Assembly (NCBI GenBank): GCA_946187935.1
Contig: CAMHSJ010000011.1
Span: 1 to 64,000 of the forward strand
DNA length: 64,000 nucleotides
Reading direction: 5' to 3'
Source: an uncultured Clostridia bacterium
GTDB taxonomy: Bacteria; Bacillota; Clostridia; Saccharofermentanales; Saccharofermentanaceae
Shown piece after piece: positions 44,389-52,800 of the stretch; position 1 is the first letter of the stretch, and every line of letters begins with the position of its first letter. The notes under the pieces were generated by a model. It made no database searches and had not been told where the DNA came from. It saw only the letters and a list, made by a program, of their open reading frames with translations. The translations under genes were made by a program, and so were the position numbers.

Positions 44389-45435
44389 ATGCCTTTGGAT
44401 GACCGCAAGAAGCAGGTGCTTCACGCCATAGTCGATGACTATGTATCTACCAACGATCCTGTCGGATCCAAGGCTCTCATCGAGCGCCATAACTTTAAGG
44501 TCAGTTCTGCTACCTTAAGGAATGACATGGCTGAACTCGAGAAGTTGGGTTATATCGAGAAGCCCCATACATCCGCAGGCAGGATCCCTTCAGATCGTGG
44601 ATACAGGGAATACGTTGATTCGCTCATGACAGTCGAGAAGCTCTCTGATGAAGAGCAGGAAGCTATTAAGTCTCATATAGATTCGAGCATTGATGAGGTA
44701 ACGGATCTCATTAAGAACGCTACGCAGACACTGTCTGAGACAACGGGTTTCGTATCTCTGTCCATGAGTCCCAGGCTCAGGAAGAGCTTTCTTACCCAGC
44801 TTAAGATCCTCATGATAGAGCCAGGCAAGGCGCTGGTGCTCATGGTCTTATCTGCGGGAGTCGTTAAGGATAAGATCGTAAGGATCCCTAACTACATTAC
44901 AGATGAGCAGATCTTTAAGATCTCCAACAGCGTTGAGAAGCATCTTACGGGCAAGCCTTTAGATGAGATCACGCTTATAACAGTTGAGTCATCTGTTGAT
45001 AATGTGGAATTACCGCAGCCTTTGCTCAAGCAGATACTGTATGAAGCATATTCAGCGATAAAGCAGGCCGATGAGCTCAACATCTACCTTGACGGCGAGC
45101 ACAGGATGCTCCAGCTGCCGGACTTCTCGACGATGGGAAGGGCAAGAGAGCTCCTCGGAACGTTGTCTGATTCGAGCATGGTCGCAGGATATGTCAATGA
45201 GATAGCTGGTGAAGAGCATTCAGGTGACGGCTCGTACATGATAAGGATAGGGCAGGAGATCACTCTAAGCGGGCTTGAGGATTGCTCCTTCATCACCGCG
45301 ACCTACAATCTTACGGATTCGATATCGGGCAACATCGGTGTCATCGGTCCTAAGAGGATGGAGTACTCCAAGGTCATATCGCAGATAGATTTCGTAACCA
45401 CTACTCTTAACGAGAATATAAAGAAGCTTAATTAA
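44389..45435 (+). CDS. hrcA: Heat-inducible transcription repressor HrcA
   Basis: A 348-residue HrcA. The N-terminal winged helix has RKKQVLHAIVDDYVSTNDPV and VSSATLRNDMAELEKLGYI, cited in parts, followed by HTSAGRIPSDRGYREYVD. A GAF-like dimer domain follows and GVIGPKRMEYSKVI closes it. It binds CIRCE and is stabilised by GroEL. The GTG at 44359 lies inside CIRCE and is rejected; ATG 44389 has AAGGGG nine bases upstream. Confidence 0.97.
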   Translation: MPLDDRKKQVLHAIVDDYVSTNDPVGSKALIERHNFKVSSATLRNDMAELEKLGYIEKPHTSAGRIPSDRGYREYVDSLMTVEKLSDEEQEAIKSHIDSSIDEVTDLIKNATQTLSETTGFVSLSMSPRLRKSFLTQLKILMIEPGKALVLMVLSAGVVKDKIVRIPNYITDEQIFKISNSVEKHLTGKPLDEITLITVESSVDNVELPQPLLKQILYEAYSAIKQADELNIYLDGEHRMLQLPDFSTMGRARELLGTLSDSSMVAGYVNEIAGEEHSGDGSYMIRIGQEITLSGLEDCSFITATYNLTDSISGNIGVIGPKRMEYSKVISQIDFVTTTLNENIKKLN

Positions 45436-45452
45436 TTAGGGAGGTAAAGATA

Positions 45453-46073
45453 ATGGCTGAAGACAGCAGCGAAGAGATCGTTTTCGGGCAGGATGATGAA
45501 CCTGTAAAAGCCGAAGATATGCAGGAGGCGGCAGAAGATGCAGCTGCAGCCGACATGAAGCAGGCAGAAGGCGAGGCCAAGGAAGAGCCGGCTGAGCCTG
45601 AGGCGCAAGAGGCTGAGGAGAAGGAAGACCCCGTAGCCAAAGAACTCGAAGAAACAAAGACGCGCTATATGTACCTGTATGCGGAGTACGACAATTACAG
45701 GAAGCGCACGACAAAGGAGAAGGATAATCTTTACTCTGATGCAGTCGCAAAGGTGACGGGAGAGTTTTTAGCGGTCATAGATAACATAGACAGGGCGATT
45801 GCTTCAGCAAACGGCGCGGACGCTGATTCGGTAGAGAAGATAGTCCAGGGCATAGAGCTCGTAGGCAAGCAGTCCTATGAAGTGTTAAAGAAGATCGGTG
45901 TCGAAGAGATCCCTGTAGAAAGAGGCACCAAGTTCGATCCTAATCTCCATGAGGCGGTAATGCATATCGAGGATGAGGAGTTAGGAGAAAACGAGATAGC
46001 CCAGGTATTCCAGAAGGGTTATCAGTACAAAGACAGAGTGATCAGACATGCAGTAGTGCAGGTCGCAAACTAA
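45453..46073 (+). CDS. grpE: Nucleotide exchange factor GrpE
   Basis: A 206-residue GrpE that releases ADP from DnaK. The first about 65 residues are an acidic disordered tail. A coiled dimer helix follows (YLYAEYDNYRKRTTKEKD), then the C-terminal beta domain with the motif GTKFDPNLHEAVMH and a final VFQKGYQYKDRVIRHAVVQVA. GGGAGG lies upstream. Second gene of the CIRCE operon. Confidence 0.97.
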   Translation: MAEDSSEEIVFGQDDEPVKAEDMQEAAEDAAAADMKQAEGEAKEEPAEPEAQEAEEKEDPVAKELEETKTRYMYLYAEYDNYRKRTTKEKDNLYSDAVAKVTGEFLAVIDNIDRAIASANGADADSVEKIVQGIELVGKQSYEVLKKIGVEEIPVERGTKFDPNLHEAVMHIEDEELGENEIAQVFQKGYQYKDRVIRHAVVQVAN

Positions 46074-46100
46074 GTAATAAATTTTAAAGGAGATAAAAAC

Positions 46101-46700
46101 ATGGACAACTTAAGATCAAGCTTAGTCCCTACAGTAATCGAGTCCACTAACCGTGGTGAGCGTGCATACGACATCTATTCACGCCTTCTCAAGGAGAGGA
46201 TCGTAATTCTGTCAGAAGAAGTCAATTCAGTAACTGCAAGCCTTATCACGGCTCAGCTCCTCTTCCTTGAGGCAGAGGATCCGGACAAGGATATCCAGTT
46301 CTACATCAACAGCCCCGGAGGATCAGTATCAGACGGTCTCATGATCTACGATACGATGAAGCTCATCAAGCCTGACGTTCAGACTATCTGCATGGGTATG
46401 GCAGCTTCAATGGGTTCAGTCCTTCTTTCTGCAGGCACAAAGGGCAAGAGATGCATCCTGCCTAACGCAGAGGTCATGATCCACCAGCCTTTGGGCGGTG
46501 CACAGGGCCAGGCAACTGAGATCCTTATCGCAGCAGACCACATCAAGGATACGAGAGTAAGACTCAATCAGATCCTCGCAGACAACTGCGGCAAGGATCT
46601 TGAGACACTCATGAAGGATACGGACAGAGACCACTGGATGACAGCCCAGGAAGCTCTCGAGTACGGCATCGTAGATAAGATCCTTGAGAGCAAGAAGTAA
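46101..46700 (+). CDS. clpP: ATP-dependent Clp protease proteolytic subunit ClpP
   Basis: A 199-residue ClpP with the complete triad: Ser in [11 protein letters not shown] near 98, His in MIHQPLGG near 123, and the family Asp near 172 in the DRDHW region. [18 protein letters not shown] is the typical handle part. It forms a 14-mer barrel fed by ClpX or ClpC. Its place between grpE and dnaK is unusual; clpP normally stands with tig and clpX. It shares the CIRCE promoter. A second clpP elsewhere cannot be ruled out. AAGGAG lies eight bases before the ATG. Confidence 0.97.
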   Translation: MDNLRSSLVPTVIESTNRGERAYDIYSRLLKERIVILSEEVNSVTASLITAQLLFLEAEDPDKDIQFYINSPGGSVSDGLMIYDTMKLIKPDVQTICMGMAASMGSVLLSAGTKGKRCILPNAEVMIHQPLGGAQGQATEILIAADHIKDTRVRLNQILADNCGKDLETLMKDTDRDHWMTAQEALEYGIVDKILESKK

Positions 46701-46731
46701 CAGCAAACTAAGTTAACGGAGGAAATATAAA

Positions 46732-48594
46732 ATGGGAAAGATCATAGGTATCGATTTAGGTACAACAAATTCATGCGTAGCAGTTATGGAAGGTTCGGAG
46801 ACAGTAGTCATCCCGAATCCCGAAGGTAACAGAACAACACCTTCTGTTGTAGGTTTTACAAAAGACGGTGAGCGTCTCATCGGACAGGTAGCAAAGAGAC
46901 AGGCAGTTACAAACCCTGACCGTACGATCCAGTCCATCAAGCGTGAGATGGGTTCAAACTACAAGGTAACGATCGACGATAAGGCTTATACTCCTCAGGA
47001 GATCTCAGCCATGATCCTCGCTAAGCTCAAGAGCGATGCAGAGGCATACCTTGGACAGCCTGTAACAGAAGCAGTCATCACTGTTCCTGCTTACTTTACG
47101 GACTCACAGCGTCAGGCTACAAAGGATGCAGGCCGTATCGCAGGCTTGGACGTTAAGCGTATCATCAACGAGCCTACGGCAGCTTCACTTGCTTACGGTC
47201 TTGATAAGGACGGCGATCAGAAGATCCTTGTATTCGACCTTGGCGGCGGTACATTCGATGTCTCCATCATCGACATCGGTGACGGCGTATTCGAGGTTGT
47301 AGCTACAGCAGGTAACAACAGACTCGGCGGCGACGACTTCGATAACAAGATCGTTGACTACCTCGTAGAGACATTCAAGCAGTCAGACGGAGTTGACTTA
47401 AGAAACGACCGTATGGCTATGCAGAGATTAAGAGAAGCAGCAGAGAAGGCTAAGATCGAATTGTCAGGTGTTACGACATCTAATATCAATCTTCCTTACA
47501 TCACAGCTGATGCAACAGGTCCTAAGCACATGGACGTTACACTTACACGTGCAAAGTTCGATGAGCTTACAGCTGACCTCGTAAAGAACACAATGGATCC
47601 TGTTAAGAGAGCCATGAGCGATGCAGGCATCTCAGCTTCTGACATCGACAAGGTAATCCTCGTAGGCGGTTCAACAAGGATCCCTGCAGTTCAGGATGCA
47701 GTTAAGAACTACTTCGGCAAGGATCCCTTCAAGGGCATCAACCCTGACGAGTGCGTTGCGATAGGCGCAGCTATCCAGGGCGCTGTCCTCTCAGGCGATT
47801 CCACATCAGGCCTCGTTCTCGTAGACGTTACACCTCTTTCACTCGGTATCGAGACAATGGGCGGTGTCTGCACAAAGATCATCGAGAGAAACACATCTAT
47901 CCCTGCCAAGAAGAGCCAGGTATTCTCCACTGCAGCTGACGGCCAGACACAGGTTGACATCCACGTACTCCAGGGTGAGCGTGAGATGGCTGCACAGAAC
48001 AAGACTTTGGGCAACTTCATCCTCGACGGTATCGCACCTGCACCCAGAGGCGTACCTCAGATCGAAGTTACATTCGATATCGATGCCAACGGTATCGTTA
48101 ACGTATCCGCTAAGGATAAGGGAACAGGCCGTGAGCAGAAGATCACTATCCAGTCTTCTTCCAACATGAGCGAAGAGGATATCCAGAAGGCTGTCAAGGA
48201 AGCAGAGATGCACGCCGCTGAAGACAAGGCCATGAAGGATAAGATCGAGACCAAGAATCAGGCTGAGTCAACTGTCTACCAGGCAGAGAAGACCCTGAAG
48301 GATGCAGGAGACAAGATCTCCGACGCTGACAAGGAGCCCGTAAATGTTGAGATCGCCAAGCTCAAGGATGCCATCGCAAAGGACGATCAGGAAGCAATGA
48401 AGAAGGGCACAGACGATGTTCTCCAGGCTCTCTACAAGGTTTCCGAGAAGCTCTATCAGCAGGCAGGCGGCGCTGCAGGCGCTCAGGGACAGGCTGGTCC
48501 TAACCCCGGTGAGGATTTCGCAGGCTACGGCACTGAGAATCCTGACGGAACAACAAATAACGACGGATTTAAGAACGCAGGCGGAGACTTCTGA
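46732..48594 (+). CDS. dnaK: Chaperone DnaK (Hsp70)
   Basis: A 620-residue DnaK. The ATPase domain has [49 protein letters not shown] and [13 protein letters not shown]. The substrate domain begins near [18 protein letters not shown], and the lid ends in a Gly/Ala/Gln-rich tail. It is missing the extra N-terminal insert of Gram-negative forms. GGAGG lies before the ATG; the stop overlaps dnaJ by one base. Confidence 0.98.
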   Translation: MGKIIGIDLGTTNSCVAVMEGSETVVIPNPEGNRTTPSVVGFTKDGERLIGQVAKRQAVTNPDRTIQSIKREMGSNYKVTIDDKAYTPQEISAMILAKLKSDAEAYLGQPVTEAVITVPAYFTDSQRQATKDAGRIAGLDVKRIINEPTAASLAYGLDKDGDQKILVFDLGGGTFDVSIIDIGDGVFEVVATAGNNRLGGDDFDNKIVDYLVETFKQSDGVDLRNDRMAMQRLREAAEKAKIELSGVTTSNINLPYITADATGPKHMDVTLTRAKFDELTADLVKNTMDPVKRAMSDAGISASDIDKVILVGGSTRIPAVQDAVKNYFGKDPFKGINPDECVAIGAAIQGAVLSGDSTSGLVLVDVTPLSLGIETMGGVCTKIIERNTSIPAKKSQVFSTAADGQTQVDIHVLQGEREMAAQNKTLGNFILDGIAPAPRGVPQIEVTFDIDANGIVNVSAKDKGTGREQKITIQSSSNMSEEDIQKAVKEAEMHAAEDKAMKDKIETKNQAESTVYQAEKTLKDAGDKISDADKEPVNVEIAKLKDAIAKDDQEAMKKGTDDVLQALYKVSEKLYQQAGGAAGAQGQAGPNPGEDFAGYGTENPDGTTNNDGFKNAGGDF

Positions 48595-49718
48595 TGTCAG
48601 CAGATTATTACGACATATTAGGCGTCGGCAAGAGCGCTTCAGATGACGAGCTCAAGAAAGCCTTCAGACAGAAAGTAAAGCAGTATCACCCGGACCTCCA
48701 TCCGGGAGATGCTGAGGCTGAAGCCAAGTTCAAGGAAGTCAACGAGGCATACTCTGTCCTTTCCGACAAGGACAAGAGGGCAAAGTACGACAGGTTCGGC
48801 AAGGCCGGTGTTGACGGCCAGGGCTTCGGAGGCGGATACAGCGCAGGCTTCGAGGACATCGACCTGGGCGATATCTTCAGCTCGTTCTTCGGAGGCGGTG
48901 CTTCTTCGAGAAGAAGGAGAAACGGTCCTTCACAGGGCGCCAACCTCAAGTACGGCATGAGCCTCGAGTTCATGGAAGCTGCTTTCGGCTGTGAGAAGGA
49001 CATTACGATAACCAAGCAGGACAAATGCGTTTCCTGTAACGGCTCGGGAGCGCAGCCCGGTACTACACCTGAGACATGTCCCACGTGTAAGGGTGCGGGA
49101 AGGATCCAGGAGCAGACGCAGGCGCTCTTCGGCATGACCATGTATTCAAGGACATGTCCTACCTGCCAGGGTAAGGGTACTGTTGTAAAGAGTCCCTGCC
49201 AGGCATGTCACGGCAGAGGCAACACGACAGTCACCAAGAAGCTCCATGTCAAGATCCCGGCTGGCGTTGATTCAGGCGACATGCTCCCTATAAGAGGAGA
49301 GGGCGAACCCGGAACAAACGGCGGTCCCTACGGAGATCTGTACATCCAGTTCAGGGTCAAGAAGCACGAGCTCTTTACAAGAGACGGCATGAACACTTTC
49401 TGCGATGTCCCGATCACATATGCGCAGGCAGCTCTGGGCGACACGATAAAGATCCCTACGATCTACGGCAATGTCGACTATAAGCTCAGAGAGGGAACTC
49501 AGCCCGGCGAGACCTACACGGTCAAGAACAAGGGTATCCCCAACAAGAACAACGCCAACATCAAGGGCGATCACATCTGCAAGTTCGTCATTGAAGTTCC
49601 GACAGGTCTTACCAAACAGCAGAAGGACAAGCTCAAGGACTTTAACGATACACTTACCGACCGCAACTACTCCAAGGTAAGCAAGTTCATGCAGAAGTTA
49701 AAGAACAAGTTTATGTAA
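48594..49718 (+). CDS. dnaJ: Chaperone DnaJ (Hsp40)
   Basis: A 374-residue type I DnaJ. The J domain has the HPD motif ([11 protein letters not shown]). A Gly/Phe-rich stretch follows, then four zinc motifs C-x-x-C-x-G-x-[25 protein letters not shown] and CQACHGRG. The C-terminal substrate domains are complete. It stimulates DnaK ATPase. The ATG overlaps the dnaK stop. Last gene of the heat-shock operon, followed by a strong terminator. Confidence 0.98.
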   Translation: MSADYYDILGVGKSASDDELKKAFRQKVKQYHPDLHPGDAEAEAKFKEVNEAYSVLSDKDKRAKYDRFGKAGVDGQGFGGGYSAGFEDIDLGDIFSSFFGGGASSRRRRNGPSQGANLKYGMSLEFMEAAFGCEKDITITKQDKCVSCNGSGAQPGTTPETCPTCKGAGRIQEQTQALFGMTMYSRTCPTCQGKGTVVKSPCQACHGRGNTTVTKKLHVKIPAGVDSGDMLPIRGEGEPGTNGGPYGDLYIQFRVKKHELFTRDGMNTFCDVPITYAQAALGDTIKIPTIYGNVDYKLREGTQPGETYTVKNKGIPNKNNANIKGDHICKFVIEVPTGLTKQQKDKLKDFNDTLTDRNYSKVSKFMQKLKNKFM

Positions 49719-49741
49719 CTGTAACAAGCAGTAACGATCTT

Positions 49742-49770
49742 AAAAGGCACTTCGTCGAAGTGCCTTTTTT
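49742..49770 (+). terminator. Terminator of the heat-shock operon
   Basis: AAAAGGCACTT pairs with AAGTGCCTTTT around a five-base loop, ending in a run of six T. Confidence 0.9.
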
Positions 49771-49797
49771 GTTGTTAATATTTTGGTAACAATTTCA

Positions 49798-49827
49798 TTG
49801 AAGTGGCAATATGTCAGTTGATATAAT
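49798..49827 (+). promoter_or_regulatory. Promoter of the large surface protein gene
   Basis: TTGAAG (49798-49803), an 18-base spacer and TATAAT (49822-49827), 32 bases before the start codon. Confidence 0.7.
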
Positions 49828-49859
49828 CAATTAATTAAATGTGGGACCAGAGGTGGGTT

Positions 49860-52800
49860 ATGTTTGACAGGGCATTGAGTACTAAGAAGTCTAAGATCAT
49901 TTTGTGTTCTCAAATAGCAGCAGGTGCAGTCATTGTCGCAGCATTAATACTGTGCGCAGTAATGAACAGGGTAGATGCAGCAGGCAACCTGCGCCCCACC
50001 ACTGTTTCGACACCTTCCAGTAGCTGTGTATTGGTTGAGTTAGATGGTTCTTTTGATGCTACTACAAAAGAAGCAATACTTGCCAGGATCAATGAGATCC
50101 GTAAAGAAGCTTATGACGAAGGACTTGCAAGCAGCTATGTTCCGATCAAGTGGTCTAATGTTATGGAGCAGATCGCCATGACACGAGCAGCCGAAGGTGC
50201 GCTTGGCGGTCTTACTCTTGCACATAACAGGCCTAATGGCAGTTCTTGTTCAACCTGCACTTATTCGGGAAAGTATGCGAACGGCGGAGAAGTGCTTTCA
50301 TGGGGCTGTGCGAATATTATTGGTGATATCAACAACTGGTACGAAGAGAAAGAAGACTACATAAAAGAGAAAAACGGTCAGGATCATGGTCAGACAGGTC
50401 ACTATAAGGCAATGATCAATCCTTCAAATACTTATGTCGGAATGTCTCACTTTGGTAATTGCGGATCGGGTGAGTTCTACAGAGGCAGCGGTCTGTCTGA
50501 AACAAAGGAAAATGTTTCCCAGTATACAGGTCAGATCGTTGAGGTTGCCAAGAGCAATATAGCTTCTGATTCTGCTACTATTGTCGGCGCTTCATCCTGT
50601 GAGTTTAAGGGCGGAAGCGAAGGGTACTACGTTACAGTTGACATGGGATATGAAAAGAGTTGGTGTTACTACTACTCAGGCGTCAAACTTTACGAGCCCG
50701 GAGCCACATGGACTTCCTCAAATACCTCAGCTGCAACGGTTAACAGCAGCGGCGTTATCACCGGAGGCAACAGTACCGGTACGGTTACGCTTACATATAA
50801 GTCGAGTTACGTAACTCTGACCAAGACTGTTACGATCACAAAGAAACAATTATCAAAAGCTGCCGTTACATTGGCACAAACGAATTACACATATAACGGC
50901 TCAGCCTGTACGCCGGCCGTAAGCAAGGTCGTTTATGGAAGTACTACGCTGTCTTCGAGTTCATATACGGTTTCTTATTCGGATAATATCAATGCGGGAA
51001 CTGCTACGGTAACGGTCACGGCGAAGAGTACGGATGCTAATTATACCGGATCCAAATCGGTTACATTTACGATCGCAAAAGCCATTCCTTCTTTCACTGT
51101 TAATAATCAGGTCTTGACCTATAACGGCAGTAACCAGAGTGTGGCTTTTGTTACAGTTGCAGATTCTTCGGCTGCTTATGCAACTTATAAGGTCAGCGGC
51201 TCTTCTTATTACACGCAGAACCCAAAAGTTAGTAATGCCGGGACCTATACCGTCGAATATAAAGTCTATCCCCAGGGTACTGCAACAAGTAATTACCAAT
51301 CGACTTCGGGTTCATTTACCGTAACGGTCAATAAGGGAACGCAGGCAGCGCCTACGATCAGGAATACGGCACTTACCTATACAGGCAGTGCCCAGAGTCT
51401 CGGAAGCGTAACTCCTAAGATCAGCTCCACTGTTACTTATTGCCTTACCCAAAACGGAACATATTCAACTACGGTTCCCACAAAGGTAAACGTAGGAACA
51501 TACAGAGTCTATTACAAGATTGCAGCTACTTCGAATTACAATGAGTACACGGGTTACTACGATATAACGATCAACAACAAAGCACAGACTGCTCCTACGC
51601 CAAACAATACTGCGCTTACTTATACAGGAAGACCTCAAGCTTTAGGATCTGTTACCAAAGGCACAGGCGGAAATCAGGTTACATACAGTCTTTCTGAAAC
51701 CGGTACATATTCTTCCAGTGTTCCCACAGGGACGGATGCCGGAACTTACACTGTTTACTATAAGATCTCGCCTCTTGCAAATTACAGTGAGTATACCGGG
51801 TCTTACAGGATCACGATAAACAAGGCTAACCAGCCGGATCCGACTTTCAATATAAGTCCTCTGACATACAGCGGATCTTACCAGAGCCTCGGAAGTGTTA
51901 CACCTGCTATAGGAACGGAAGTTACTTACAGCAGGAATCAATACGGTTCATATTCAACAACTGTGCCTACAGGTTTATCTGTAGGTGAATATACCGTTTA
52001 CTTCAAGATAGCCGGAAACACGAATTATAATCAGCTGACAGGTTCGTATACGATCCACATAAACAAAGCAAATCAGCCTGAACCTACGATCACCAATACA
52101 ACACTTGCTTATACAGGAAATGCCTTAAGTCTCGGAAAGGTAACACCTAGATACTCTTCAAGCGTTGCTTACTGCAGAACTCTGAATGGTGAATACACGA
52201 CTACCATACCTGCTGCTACAGATATCGGAACATATATCGTTTACTACAAGATAGCCGCAACAGCTTCTTACAATGAATATTCAGGATATTACTATGTAAC
52301 TATCGGTAAGGGAGTTCAGCCTAATCCTACCATCAGCAACGGTTCATTAACCTATAACGGCAATCCTCAAAGCCTTGGAAGTGTTACTTCTGCAATAGGA
52401 ACGACTGTAACTTACAGCCTTAATCAGAATGGCACATTTTCGGCAACGGTACCAACCGGCACAAATGCAGGAACGTATACTGTTTACTACAAGATTGCAG
52501 GAAATACGGATTACAGCGAACGTACCGGTAATTATAAGATTACGATCAATCCCAAATTCCAATCAACACCTACAAGAAACATTCCTTCATTGACTTATAA
52601 CGGAAGCGCCCAGTCTTTGGGATCTGTTACTCCGGGTGAGGGCGGAGGAGCTGTTACTTACAGTCTTGACGGAACAAACTATTCGTCAGCTGTACCTACA
52701 GGAACTGAAGTCGGTGAATATTGTGTTTACTATAAGATCGCCGGACTGCCAAATTACAGGGAGTATTCAGGCCGTTACTATATCCAGATCTATGGAATGA

